Source: Lycium barbarum (taxonomy: Eukaryota > Streptophyta > Magnoliopsida > Solanales > Solanaceae). Taken from it: 64,000 bases of DNA. Location: contig NC_083345.1 in the NCBI RefSeq assembly GCF_019175385.1, positions 12,625,205 through 12,689,204 of the forward strand, written 5' to 3'. Shown in pieces: positions 12,503 through 24,900 of the stretch. Below the pieces are notes generated by a model. That model was not told the origin of the DNA. It ran no database searches and saw only the letters and a program-made list of their open reading frames with translations. Every line of letters begins with the position of its first letter. Positions within the stretch are counted from its first letter, which is position 1. A program made the translations under genes and the position numbers.

Positions 12503-13409
12503 AGACGTTATAGAGAGGAGAAAGAGAGAGTTATGTATTAGTTGGGGATACACGCGTATGTTCAGTTATTTTACCTTAATAGCTAATAAGTGTCATTAAC
12601 ATATAACTTTTAGCTATGGGAAGTAATTAATGCAAATTATAGCTACTAAATATAATTACCTACTACTAGTTGGCCACGCAACGTAGATTTCCCATAGTAT
12701 AATGGGAAAAGTATATGGAATAATCAGCAATGGGTATGTTCGTTACAAAATGGGTATTCGAACAAATAGTCCTATTTTGTGGTGGTCTTTAATTTTTATT
12801 CCTCAAATGCCCTTTAGCACTCTTGGAGCGGCATCAACTAAATTTTGGCCGGCTTGATTAGCCTAGATCAATATGTAATAACTCATGTAGGTCTAACAAC
12901 TAATGGCCCAGTAAAAAGCACCACATATGATAATTTTGGGGTCATTCGCACAAATGTCCCTATTTTAGGGATGGTCTTTAATTTTTTCCCCTCAAATTTG
13001 TGGTCTTTAATGTTGCCCCTCAACACTTTTAGCGCGGCATAATTTAGATTTCACTCGACAAAAGTTTACGTTTAGCTTCAACATATGTATCATAACATCC
13101 CACAAGTTATGCAGACAAGGTGTATAGGGCAAAATCCGTAGACATCAAGTGGATAGGTCAAATCTGAGTCAGCAAACAAGGGGTTCGGGGAAATCATACG
13201 AGGCTCCGGACAAGTAATTTGGTAACTCACTTCCGTAGGCAGAAACAGAGGGTCCGGAAGAGCGCGCCAACTCATGATCAAATGCCATTCAATGCACATT
13301 CATTATAGAAGACCCCCAAGTTTCCTCCAGCCTTTATTAGGTTTTATTACTCTTTATTTCCTATGCAACATTAATAATTGCAATTGAGGGGGCACGATTC
13401 ATGAAATCT
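12501..13409. other. Non-coding flank of the CACTA insertion, possibly part of an older LTR
   Basis: No gene is seen. Two partly similar segments of the form 'tggtctttaattttt...cctcaaat' occur at about 12782 and 12972. The DNA immediately left of the CACTA element and the DNA to its right (17097 onward, with a tataaataga box at about 17119 and 'tgtaagacatctgaaac') together look like a retrotransposon LTR into which the CACTA element inserted. That reading is inference. Confidence 0.35.
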
Positions 13410-13429
13410 CACTACTAAAAAACTGCCAA

Positions 13430-13860
13430 AAATCGACGGACAACCGACTCCCTGCGTCAGTTTTTTACATTTCTAATTTTTTTAAAATTATTTTAATTAG
13501 AAAACCGAACGGACGACGTCAGTTTTTTTGGCAGAATTTTGAAAATATATATCCGCAAAAAAAAAAAACCGACGTCCCACGTCGGTTTTATTAAAAAATA
13601 ATAATAATAATTAATATAAAATCGACGGACGATGTCGATTTTATTTTTAAAAATATTTTAAATAATATGCAATTCAATTTGTTTTTAAAAAAAAATAATA
13701 AACAATTTTTTTTAAGGAAACCGACGGACAGGTTCGGTTTCCTTTTTAAAAAAAAAAATTTGGGTCAAATCTGGTCAAACGTGCGGGAAAAACCGACGGA
13801 CAGGGTCGGTTTTGTCCGTCAGTTTTTCTTTAAAAACTTTCCAGACAGGTTTTCATACCC
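13430..13860. repeat. Left subterminal repeats of the CACTA element
   Basis: Copies of 'accgac(g)gac' and its complement 'gtcggttt' recur about every 30-70 bp across this stretch, separated by A/T runs. They match the right-hand set at 16720-17085 in inverted arrangement. In CACTA elements such subterminal repeats bind the TNPA-type protein. Confidence 0.85.
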
Positions 13861-13889
13861 ATTTCTTCTCCTCTTCCCAATTAAACTCC

Positions 13890-14030
13890 CATTCCCCTCA
13901 AACCCTAGCTACCCGCCGCCCCCCTCCCCTCCGCCCAGCCCCGCCGCCCCCCCCCCTCCCCTCCGCCCAGCCCCGCCGCCCAGCGCCGCGGCCTGCGCAA
14001 CCCGTCCCCACCAACCCCAGACCCATTTTG
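13890..14030 (+). repeat. C-rich direct repeat in the CACTA leader
   Basis: A pyrimidine-rich stretch contains a near-exact repeated block (cccctcccctccgcccagccc, twice, about 35 bp apart) within a C/G-rich island in otherwise AT-rich DNA. The overlapping frames here, rich in Pro and Ala, are compositional artefacts. Confidence 0.75.
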
Positions 14031-14925
14031 AAGTTAATTAATTGAGGTTAGTTTCTCTTAAATTAGGGCTTTTAAAATTCTTTCAATTTTAGTTTTATTT
14101 GTAGATTTTAGGCCTAATGCTAATCTATTTAGCTTTGTTAAACATCATTTGCAATGTTATTAATGTTGAATTTGTGAAAAAAATGTAAACTTTATTTGAC
14201 TAGTTTAGTTGTCTTTTTTTTTTTTTTTTGGCTTGAGATTGTGCTATATTTCATGTTCTTTGTCAATGTATTTGTGTTAGCTTAGTTATCATTCTTTGTA
14301 ATATTATTGATGTTGAATATGTGCAAAAATGTATACTTTAATTATTTGACTAGTTTTTTTTTGTTGGATTGTGCTTTTTGTTAGAATTCCATAAGTTATT
14401 AGAATTGTTATTGATCATTCCAAATTAGAATTGGTTGAGATTGTGCTTTTCAAAGTTAGAATTGTTAAGTTATAGAATTTCTATAACCTCAATACTAAAA
14501 TGTAGATTTTATTTCTCTAGATTTACTTTTCAATTTTTAGAATTGGTTGGAATTGTGCTTTTCAAAGTTAGAATTATTAAGTTATGTTAGAATTATTAAG
14601 TTATAATATTTCTATAACCTCAAAACTAAAATGTAGACTTTATTTGACTAGATTTACTTTTCAATTTTTAGAATTAAAGTTAGAATGCATAAGTTATTAA
14701 AGTTAGAATTGTTATTGAGAATTCAAAGTTAGAATTGGTTGGGATTGTGCTTTTCAAAATTATATTAAAGTTAGAATTTATAAATTATTAAAGTTAGAAT
14801 TGTTATTGAGAATTCAAAGTTAGAAGTGGTTGAGATTGTGTTTTCTTAAGTTATATTTTAAGTTAGAATTCTTAAGTTATAATATATTTCTATAACCTCA
14901 ATAATTTGTGGGTATATTTTTGTAG

Positions 14926-16180
14926 ATGGATCGTATGCGGATGTATAATATGAATAATAGTAATCGTGTGGGTGTACATGATGAATTTGTTGATGGGTTT
15001 ATCACACATGCAATGACACTTCACCCTTTTCAAAATGAAGGGGTAATTAGGTGTCCTTGTTCTCATTGCCGGTGTATGAAGTATTTGAAATCGGAAGCGG
15101 TTAGGGTTCATTTATATAGTCGTGGGTTTAAGCAGAAATATTATGTTTGGACTGATCATGGAGAGACAGATGGGGTCAATGGTATATTTTACAATATGGT
15201 TGTCGGTGAAAGTAGTGTGTCGCAGGAATATAGTCATGTCCAATATGATAGAGTCAATGATATGGTTAATGGTGCTTTTGGCGTACAGTCTGGGTTTGAA
15301 CCTGAGCAAAATTTTGAGGAACCTCCTAATGAAAAGGCAATGCATTTCTATCAAGAATTAGAAGAGGCTCGTCGTCCACTTTGGGTAGGGAGTCAGCATT
15401 CTAAGTTGTCTGTTGCAGTTAGAATGATTAACATCAAATCAGATTGGACTGTTGCTGAAGCTGTTATGGACTCAATGATTAAGCTTGTAGGGGAACTAGT
15501 TAGTCCGGAATTCGACATACCTAAGAGTTACTATGAAGCAAAGAGATTGGTTTCCAAATTAGGATTGTCGTATGATAGAAATTCATTGTTGTCCAAACGG
15601 TTGTATGTTGTTCTATAAGCAAGATGCTGATTTAAATGAATGTAAAATATGTAGACATACGCGTTATAAGCGGACACCTAGTGGGAAGACGGTTCCAATT
15701 AAGGTGATGCATTATTTACCTATTATACCTAGGTTAAAGAGGTGCAAGTGGTTTGATCCAAGCCAAAGATGTACAAAGGTGAATCGTCAACATAACGTAA
15801 TTGAAGTCAAACACACAAGACAATACAATCACTATGATCCCTTTATAATTGCACAAAATGCTAAGTAAGTGTATTATGCTCTATATCCTTTGGGTAGGGA
15901 TAAGGTTGATTGATGGGTGGTTATAAAGACTAATCCTGTGGGGAGGATTGAGGTCGATCATGCATTAGATGTGGCGTATCAAAATGGTGTACCAGTTGTT
16001 CATCAAACGGTTGACACAGAGTTAGAAAATAGTTTGGAACATCCTCAACACATATTAGAAGAAGTTGATGAAGATGATGTAACTATCATAGAAAATGTTG
16101 AGGAAGAATCGACCGATGGACCTGAAACAAGCGATGAGGCAGAATCATCTGATGAAAATGAAACAAGCGAGGATGAGTGA
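14926..16180 (+). pseudogene. TNP2-like CACTA transposase, frameshifted and internally deleted
   Basis: The first frame (14926-15618) starts with MDRMRMYNMNNSNRVGVHDEF and contains the Cys/His-rich transposase-associated motif (IRCPCSHCRC, about residues 41-50). It continues to a SYDRN segment where TNP2 proteins normally run on. At about 15580 the reading shifts by one frame to HCCPNGCMLFYKQDADLNECKIC, a typical TNP2 start. After PRLKR (about 15740) the sequence jumps directly to KWFDPS...NVIEVKHTRQYNHYDPFIIAQ, which belongs to the C-terminal region of intact proteins. The TNP2 catalytic core is therefore missing. Two in-frame stops follow (15866-15868 and about 15912) before an acidic tail ending at 16180. 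Confidence 0.85.
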
Positions 16181-16719
16181 GAGGATAGCTAGTTGCATGT
16201 CAGTTTATTCTATACTTGATAATAATACAATTCTATACTTGTTAAATTTTTACCTACGATCAATATATCATTATTGAGTTATTAATTTTATGTATGCAGA
16301 TGTCATCAGGTGGTAGTGATCAAGGTAGAGGTAGAGGTAGAGATAGAAGTAGAGCTGGAGGTACTAGTAAGAGAAAAGATAAGAGATGATGACGCTGATG
16401 ATGATGACGGTGATTACGTAGCCCGGACACCGGATGATCAGTTGTAGTAGTCTGGATTTAATAATAGACTTATGTTAAATCTAGTTAATGGTACTTTTGG
16501 TTGGACATTTAAATATTTCTGAACTTTGAAGGTTTATTTAGATCGTATTTGATGTGTTTAGATAGTGTTTGATGTGTTTTATTATTACTTAGGGTGATTT
16601 TATGTGTTGTAGCTCTTTTAGAATTGATTTGGAGCATTTTAATGCTAGTTTTGAGTAGCTTTTGGTACTGGTTTCTGTGCAGGTGTGGTTGCAGAAAATG
16701 CATGAATTGCATGCAGGAA

Positions 16720-17085
16720 ATTTTCCAGAAAACCGACTCAGTCCGTCGGTTTTCTGGAAATTAATTCTTAAATTTTATGAAAAAACCGACGCCCTGTGTC
16801 GATTTTTTATTAAAATAAAAAACCAACGCAGTGCGTCATTTTTTTCATAAAATATATATTGTTTTTATATAAGATCAAAAATTAGAAATTAAAAAAACCG
16901 ACTCAGTCCGTCGGTTTTTTTAATTTTTAAAATTATTGGATAAAACTCGACGGACCACATAACCGACGCAGTCCGTCGGAAAAAACCGATATGGTCTGTC
17001 GGTTTCCAAAAAGCGAGGCTATGTAAACCGACGGACCGTAAAGGGTCGGTTTCCCGTCGGTTTTCGTCGTCGGTTTTTCCCCTTT
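16720..17085. repeat. Right subterminal repeats of the CACTA element
   Basis: Repeated 'accgac...gtccgtcggtttt' palindromic words occur at about 16730, 16785, 16900, 16955, 17000 and 17040. They mirror the left-hand array and sit immediately inside the right terminal inverted repeat. Confidence 0.85.
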
Positions 17086-17099
17086 TTTTAGTAGTGTTT

Positions 17100-17470
17100 G
17101 TACCCCATAGCTCTAGTATAAATAGAGGTAGTCATTCTATTGTAAGACATCTGAAACGTTATACAACAATACAGAGTATTCATATTATTCTTAGCATTTG
17201 CTCTTTCTTGCTTAATTTGTGGTGTTGATAGTGATTCACCGCCTGGAGACTCTAGCTTAAAGCCTCTCCAAGGCCCAGGCTACACGACTAACTATGCTTT
17301 ACTTTCATTTGTCTTGTTAATTATTACTTGCTATTTCATAATTTTGGTTACATTGATCCATGTGTCCTTGATCATGTACACATTCAACTGCAACAATTTT
17401 CCGTGTAAACACAAGGAAAACTTTACATCCACACAAGTTATGCCAGCCAACACAAAACATTCAACACTCA
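17100..17470 (+). other. Possible LTR promoter remnant right of the CACTA element
   Basis: A TATA-like box (tagtataaataga, about 17114) is followed about 30 bp later by 'cattctattgtaagac', an arrangement like the U3/R junction of plant LTR retrotransposons. No coding sequence follows. The boundaries are not visible. Confidence 0.35.
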
Positions 17471-17473
17471 ACA

Positions 17474-17496
17474 TCATCATCATCATCATCATCATC

Positions 17497-17567
<71 letters not shown>
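17474..17567. repeat. Compound (ATC)n-(AAT)n microsatellite
   Basis: About 30 bp of cat/atc trinucleotides pass directly into about 65 bp of aat/taa trinucleotides. Both strands therefore give long poly-Ile or poly-Met frames, which are not genes. Confidence 0.97.
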
Positions 17568-18440
17568 TAAAAAAAAAACTATACAACTTATGTCACACAA
17601 CTTAATTCTTATAGAACTTGTGCCAAGCAAGGCAAAGTTCAATTTTCGAAGATAAAAATATTACAGAACTTATGTCGAGCGAATCATATTTTGAATATTT
17701 TCATTAAATAAGCAGCAGGGGTAAAAATTAAATATCATAGCATTTCAGGGACACTCCGTGCAAAAAAAGTGTAACAAAATCAGTAAAATGGACCGTGATA
17801 TGCTTATTAAAGATAATAATAATTTCAAAGGATTAACAGGAGCAAGTGGAGTATTATATAAGAGCTTGAAAAATATTTTAGATCTAACTTGTCTATCGAC
17901 ACTATAAACAACTTCACTTTAAAGGAAATTAAATTAACAATTCGTAAATAGAAGAATTAGTTACTTGAAAAATAAGACAAATAATCTTGGGTTTCAGGTT
18001 AAATTGCACTAATTGCATAAAAATCCATTTACATCGTCTTTGGATCGATATGAATCCATATATCCTCTTTCTAGAAATTTTGTATGTTGTGACTGTGCAC
18101 CAAAACTAATTGCAAAAGTATTACAGTCAACTAGTGGAGACTTTAGTTGACAACATTCTACACGTATCATTTACTGGAAACTTCGTTAACGTTTTTGCCA
18201 AAACAATGGAACTATGGCAATAATGAGCCTTCACACCATCACTTTGCTCACTTTTTATCCGTTCTCCTTTTGCTTTTTGGATAACTGTTTTCGTGTGCCC
18301 TTCGTTGCATGATAATTCAATCATTTTTCATTTTTTGATAAGTGACACTACAACTACTTTGTTGGAAGGATCAAGCGATGTTTGGTCGAGGATATTGACA
18401 AAAATTCGGATAAATGTTATAGGCATAAGGCATAAGGCAT
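17568..18440. other. Non-coding DNA resembling the upstream region of the calcium-ATPase-like gene
   Basis: The segment at about 18130-18350 shares long words with the upstream region of the 52803 gene. Examples are 'aacaatggaactat' (also about 40465) and 'ctccttttgctttttgg' followed by 'catgataattcaat' (also 47350-47410). No gene is present. The rest of the stretch shows nothing distinctive. Confidence 0.6.
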
Positions 18441-18441
18441 A

Positions 18442-19335
18442 AGTACCCCTAAACTTTAGCCGAAGTCCCAGAGACACACTTTATCTTTACGAGGATAATT
18501 ATATTACTCCTCTAAACTACTTCTTCTTCTTCTTCTTCTTTTTTTTTTTTTTTTTGTACCTTATGTGCTAACGTGGACAAGGATGTGAAAACACCGCCTT
18601 CAAGCGCGCAGGAGCTTTTAAAAAAAGTGCTCTAACCTATACAAAATAGCCACGTGTCTGTCTCAAAGCTGATTTTCAAGAGCTATTCATCCAAATGCAA
18701 AGGTTCTTCATGCCCATTTTATCGCTCATTTTCAAGAGCTCCAAATCTGATTTTGGGTGTCAAAATTCAACAAAAACTCAGCCAAATCTGCACCAATCAA
18801 GCTTAAATTTTAACAACTTCATAACAATATCATCAACAAATCCCAGTAATCAATTTGGCTCCAACCCCAAAATTTTGACAAACCCATCTTTTTGTTCATC
18901 AAATTCTTTCAAGGTTCAATAACGGTGGATTTGAAATTCTTTCTTCATTTTCGAATCAACAACAACTAGGATTTAGAATGAGTTTAGCATGTGAATCTCA
19001 ACTTCAACAACCTTTGAATATGCTCAACAGCTCCAATTCATTTTCAAGTTCATACAAGAACATTAACAATTATCCTTTTCATTTTTTAAAATATAAAGTA
19101 ATATTTCTGTTATATTTTGAAATTAAAAAGAAAACAAAAAGGAAGAAAATAAAAAAAATTGTGAAATTACACGTGGTAACCCGTGTATTTAACTACCTAC
19201 CAAGAGTTTGGTTCTCTATGCCACATCAGCACTTAGGGGGTGACGTTTATTACACTTTAAAATAGTTTAGGAGCTTAATAGGACCCCATAAAGAAAAGGT
19301 GTGTTCCTGAAACTTTGAATATAGATTAGGGGAAT
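18442..19335. mobile_element. Putative TIR element of about 0.9 kb
   Basis: The left end (tacccctaaactttagccg, then cagagacacactttatcttta) is an imperfect inverse of the right end (aagaaaaggtgtgttcctg, then gattagggga). Similarity extends over about 50 bp. The interior contains a pyrimidine run (18523-18555) and no recognisable gene. It could be a non-autonomous MULE-like or other DNA element. The target duplication was not resolved. Confidence 0.5.
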
Positions 19336-19594
19336 AATTGTGCCGTATCCCAATTTTATACCACAATTATGAGATTATTTATTTGATATAGAAGGTCGGC
19401 TAGATATTCATGATTATACTCCTGATTGAATAACCTGCTTTTGAACCAAATAACCCCTAATTAGCTTAAACAAAGACCAGTGCTGAAGTAATGACAAAAA
19501 GACAAGTTATTCTTAAGTCCTATCAAACTTTGTATAGACTAGTGTACACGGTGTAAACACAGTTCCTTAGCCTATAAAACTTTGTACTCTCACC
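19336..19594. other. Remnant similar to the proximal promoter of the calcium-ATPase-like gene
   Basis: The words 'agcttaaacaaagacca' (19454), 'tacacggtgta' (about 19536) and 'tataaaactttg' (about 19573) recur in the same order upstream of 52803, at about 52613, 52745 and 52776. The copy ends where the LTR element begins at 19595, and no coding sequence of a second pump follows after the element. Confidence 0.5.
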
Positions 19595-21972
19595 TCTAAT
19601 ACCTCGTATCTTAGAACTCATGTTAGACTTGTAACGTTAGAGTTTTAGAGAAAAATTTGAAAGTTTGTACGTATTACGAAAGTGGTTGACCAGCCTACTT
19701 CGAATACCCGTAACTCCTTGATTAGTTGATAATTTGAGAAAACTTAAAACATGAAAGTTGTAGCCCTTTGGAATATCTTTCCAACGGTATCCTATGGAGA
19801 TCAAACAGAGATCTGTGCTAAGAGTTATGCCTGTTTTATATCACTGGTTGGAGCAGAATTTTCAGATTTTGGGTTACGTTTTTAGCCTTTTCCTACTCGA
19901 ATTGGGACTCCTTATTTTATTATTGTATGAAGTAAAAACGTCCCTAACACTATTCTAAACCCTAAGAGACTATTCTTTTTCTCTCTACCTCCATCCCTAA
20001 AGAACCTAGACACTTCAATCTTGCAAGAAACTCATTCTTGCAATCAAAAAAATCAAGAAACCTTCAAGAATTTGGTTTGACAATCTAGTTTCCTAAGGTT
20101 TCCTCCAAGGTAAATATTTTAATCAAGAACCTTTGTATTCTACAAGATTTATCATTTATAAAGACTAGAATAAATCCATCCATCCCATTACCCTATAAAA
20201 ATCAAGAGTTGTAAAAAGTTGGAGAAAACTCTAGTATTTTTCTGTTGAATTTCATTCCGACCAGCCATATTAATTTGGTGTTTCCCGATAAACTACTGTT
20301 GGATTAAGCCCAAATTTTAACTAAGTGTTCATAACACATATTATAAAATATGAACGGTGAAGATTGGATTTGGAGGTCTGGAGCAGTACCCTTTGAGCCA
20401 CGAACAGTAGCTACGAAAATCAGTGAAAATCCTCTCAAGGTTTCCAAATTCAAAGCTTTTGGAATTCTTCTTCAAAGATTCAGACTTTTCTTCAAGTTTT
20501 GGAGCGATTAAGGTATGTAGAGTTACTATCTACGTGTGGGAACATCATTGTTCTTCGCCACGCCTCATAATCCATAAATTATGATTCTCTACTAAAACTA
20601 GGGTTTCTATATCATACTCATGATAACCCTAGGTCCATGTCCATGATTATATTATGTATGAATTATTATAATTCCATCATTGAATTCTTAATATTTCTTT
20701 ATGATTATTTAGAATCCGTCTGTAATCCATGAAAACCCATGTCTCGTATTCCATGGGTTCTTGCATGCATTTTTTTTTAAATAAAAATGATTATTTCATG
20801 AATATCCTACATGTTTACAAGTTTTCATGCAACTATATTATATAATTACTTTCATGCTATGATACAAGATACATACATACTAAATACAAGTTATTTCATG
20901 AAACCATATTTACAAGTTATTTCATGAAACTATATTTACAAGTTATTTCATGAAACCATGTTTACAAGTTATTTCATGAAACCGTCTTTACAAGTTATTT
21001 CGTGAAATCATGATTGCAAGACAAGTACAAGTTAATTCACGAAAATCATGGGCTTCTTAGACAACTATATTATGTTCATGTTTTTGGGAGTTGCACGAAT
21101 TACCGAGAAGGCTCAGATAGCCTGAAACTACGTAGCCATCGTAGGACAAGGATCGCTCCGCCCAGATAGGACGATACCTTAATTTTACACTGAATGGATC
21201 CATCAGGCACGTTACCACCTTATACCCTGGCAAGGTATGAGGGCTCTGCTGGTCCGGCGAGGTACCAGACTCCACGTACCCACGTGGTGGTATCACATGT
21301 CGGTTTATGAAATGCTCTCCATACTTATCATGTTTTATTTATGTTATATATATATGTACTCATGCTCATGCTCATGTTCATGTCCAGGTTTTCAGTTTCA
21401 GTTCTTATCATGTTATTCCATGTCCCATGTTATTTCTTTCAGTTGCTTTACATACCAGTACATTCAATGTGCTGACGTCCCCTTTTATTGCCCGGGGGCC
21501 TGCATTTCACGATGCAGGTACTGATATACAGGACGACACATCTGCTCAGTAGGACAGCCTTCGTATCAGCTTATTGGTAAGCCCAATCTCATTCGAGGTT
21601 TAGTTAACTTTTGTTTTATGATTAGTTATGCATCTAAGGTATGCTGGGGGGCCTTGTCCCAGTAAGTATGTTTTCCAGTCAGACTCATGATAGAGGTTTC
21701 ATAGACTAGATAAGTCAGTTATGTTATGTCAGACATTTAGAGTCGTATAGCCGTTTTGGCTCATTCATGTCGTTTCCGTACTCATGTTTAAACAAGTATT
21801 TTTATTAAGTATTATGACTTACTACATTTTATAAAGGCTCATCATGCATTCACGTTATATTTTGCTTATGTTATGCCTCATGATGATTCAGCAAGCCATG
21901 TGGTTCGCTCGGTCACTTACAGTAAGGCACCGAGTGCCGTGTTTCGCCCAGGCCATGGTTCGGGGCGTGACA
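19595..21972 (+). repeat. 5' LTR of the gypsy-type element
   Basis: It starts TCTAATACCTCG, where the 3' copy reads TGTAACACCTCG, and ends GGGGCGTGACA. It includes a five-copy 26-bp tandem repeat (about 20885-21014) and a hairpin-forming word CCTGCATTTCACGATGCAGG at 21499-21518, shared with other LTRs here. Confidence 0.92.
20885..21014 (+). repeat. 26-bp tandem repeat, five copies, in the 5' LTR
   Basis: The unit reads tacaagttatttcatgaaac plus six bases. The 3' LTR carries four copies at about 38421-38524, so the array length changed after or during insertion. Confidence 0.9.
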
Positions 21973-21977
21973 AAGCT

Positions 21978-21989
21978 TGGTATCAGAGC
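21978..21989 (+). other. Primer-binding site (initiator-Met tRNA type)
   Basis: TGGTATCAGAGC lies five bases after the LTR end CA at 21972. It is the usual PBS of plant gypsy and copia elements and fixes the plus orientation. Confidence 0.93.
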
Positions 21990-24900
21990 CTAGGTTTAAG
22001 GTTCTTAGGGAGTCTATAAAACCGTGTCCAGTGGGGTCACTTTTATATGTGTGTGCGCGCCACACATATAAATAGTTGACCACCAAGACATCTAGGATTG
22101 TCTCACTTCTTTCAACTCTAGATCGTGCAATAGAGCTATGTTATCAGAAATCAATTGAGCTCGTGCATTGTTTCCCATTCTACCGAATACGCCTTGTCTC
22201 AACGGATAAGGGAGGTGTAAATCTAATCATTATCCATATGTTGCTTTTAGATAGAGTCATCAGGAATTATTCTAACTCGTGTCATGAAGCTTAGAGCAGT
22301 AAGTGACATTCTTTTTCTATCGAATTCTGGACGTATCGAATGCGTAAGCGGTGAGAAGGAAATATAAGACCAAGACTCGCCAAATGGGCGTGGTGTGTTT
22401 AACAGAAGGTCATACCATTATTTTTGACAAGTTTCGGTATGGTAGTACATGTAGGATATTTACCTTACATAGTAAGTTTATTTGAGTTCTTTGACCATGG
22501 AGCTATAGTATAAGGATGATAGTTCAGATTTAAGACCCTACAAGGTAACATGTTATGAAGTTAACCACGAGCAGATGATATTAAATTTCTAGGATAGTTT
22601 TTAGATTATTTAAGCTTATTCAAATCAGTCCTAGAAAGTATGACGTTAATAAGTTACTACAAGAAGCAAATATTTATATGAGATAAAAAGATATGACAGT
22701 TCCCTCTTAGGGTTATGTTATTAAGTATTTTATCCCTGATGTGTATAGTATGGTATAATTTTGAAAGTGGGGGTTAGTTGTTCCAATTTCTCGTTTGGGA
22801 CAGATGAAATTTCCCTAAGTATAATCTATGTCTATAGTTCAGAAAGATAGTATACAATCCAAGAATAGAGTCAGATGAGGAGGAAAAGTTAGAAATAACC
22901 TTATGTTTCACTTTAGTACTCAGAGAAGAATTAGAGAATATGATACTAGCAAGTGGTAACTGAAGCTTAGTAAGTAAGTTTGAGTAGATACAGTGAATTA
23001 GAAATTTTCAGCAGAGTTAGTAGAAGTATGATTTGAGTTACTTAGTCAAGTTAATACTAGTTAGTGGGCAACCGTCTAAATACACCGAAGGCGCGTTAGA
23101 ACCCAAAGGGTTTAAGTTAAATTCGAGGTATAGACATGGGTGAAAGAAGAAAACCATCTAAGCCGTAAGAGAGCAAGCTATAGAAGAAGAGTCTTTAAGA
23201 ATTGTCAGAAAAGAGTTTTCCCCAAGACTGACAAAGTCAGGTTATGCCGATTATGTACATTAGAAACCCATTCATTTAATTAATCCAATTTTCTAACTAA
23301 GTAAGACTTGCTTGAAGTAAGCTAAATAAATGAGTCGTCAGTATTTTAGAGGAAATTAGCGGAACTATTAGATGACCACTTATCACTAACTTAAGGGATC
23401 CACAGGCTTTAGACGTCTGCTTTTGAACTAAGAGGGAGATAATATTATAAGGTGTCGATATAGATGTTGTGTTTCGTAAGTTGATAGGCGTCAGAGGATC
23501 ACAGTTTCATGTAGCTAAGATAAAGTGTGTGGAATTCGTCTTTTGTCATGTCGCTGAGATCAAGTTTTAGGGCGAATAAAAGGTTTAAGAGTGTAACGTT
23601 TCCAATTCCAGAATAATTCATGCACTATGTAGTACCAATGCCCAAACGTACTCTACACATGCATAGCATACTTATCTTATGCCCTTATTAAAGCTTTACA
23701 CTCCATGTTTAAGATACAAGAATTAAGACTCCATACGATAGTAAGCTATGCAAGGGAATGTTCTTTCATATTTCTCACATCAGGTTGTACTCATATCCAA
23801 GGTTAAAGACCGCATTCATGTCTCACGTATCTATCGTGCTTTTATACCCATGACCACGTTCTAGCTTCTAAGTGCTTTCCGAATATGATGTTGATTTTGA
23901 TAATGATTGAGGAGAAGGTAACACAATAGTTTAAAGACTAAGAATCCTATGGAATGCCCACCTGGTCCTTGAACAAGGAAAATACCTTAGGTAAATGATT
24001 TATTTCAACTCCAAAGATATGCTACCTACGTTCTCACGTACTCATGCCCACGATCGACTTCTTTGAGCATCCACATATAGAAATAACATAACAGTGGGTT
24101 TGGTAGGTAATGAAAAGAGTAAGTCAAGAGGGATGTCCTACCCGCGATTCTACGTAACTCATGCTTATGTTCCTCTGGCTACTATTTTAAAGCAGCTCGT
24201 AGCTTGGCACAAAGGATGCCATTTTCTTTTCTGAAGTACCTATGCCCTGTTTAAGTTCAAGGTGACTTTTTGCTTATGCCTTAGGTGCTTGACGAATGAA
24301 GTATTCATGCCTATGATCCTTTCCTTCATGAGTCTTATTTTATAATGAGGGTGTCGACTTACAGTAATAAGAGTAAACTATGTTGAACCATGTCCCATTC
24401 TGTAAGTATAGCTAAGTTCCAAAAGTGATATCTTATCCATCCCTATGTCTCTAAGTACTCAAGAGTGAAACCTACAACTTATACTCTCTTTAAGTCATAC
24501 TTATGTCTTATTCACACTTCAATATTCATGACCTAATGTCCAAATGTCAGGGTATGTATCTTCGAAGTACTTATGTAAATGTCGTGTCTCTCATGCCCCA
24601 TGCCATGCTACTCATGTATTCATGTCTTATGCCATATTAGTCCCATTTCCATGTATACATGTTCCGTGTTATGTTCTTCAGTCTGATGTACCCATGCCAC
24701 TTCTATCTTCGAATATGAATTGTCTGATTCGTATGAATGATCCCTTTCTCTCACTCCTTAATGATCTGCTTACAATAATAAGCAAGGTAAGCCAAGATAT
24801 TCATATCTATGTTTCAGAGCGAACAAGGTAAGGTTCAAAGTAAGGTATGTTCCAAGTTCATAGTGAGATCTCTTCAGGTATTCTATGGTGCTTATCTCAA

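Larger units (their letters stand above)
13410..17096 (+). mobile_element. CACTA (En/Spm) transposon, internally deleted
   Basis: The element begins CACTACTAAAAAA at 13410 and ends TTTTTTTAGTAGTG at 17096, the classic inverted CACTA termini. The 3-bp flanks are tct and ttt, a target duplication with one mismatch. Both ends carry dense subterminal copies of an accgacgga/tccgtcggt motif in both orientations, as expected for transposase-binding sites. A non-coding leader with an AT-rich intron-like stretch precedes a TNP2-type frame starting at 14926. The coding region is broken and internally deleted. Confidence 0.93.

Noticed and set aside
13667..14045. Overlapping Pro/Ala-rich frames
   Set aside because: They come from a C-rich leader repeat of the CACTA element, with no domain and no conserved start.
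17314..17655. Poly-Ile and poly-Met reading frames on the two strands
   Set aside because: They are translations of a trinucleotide microsatellite.
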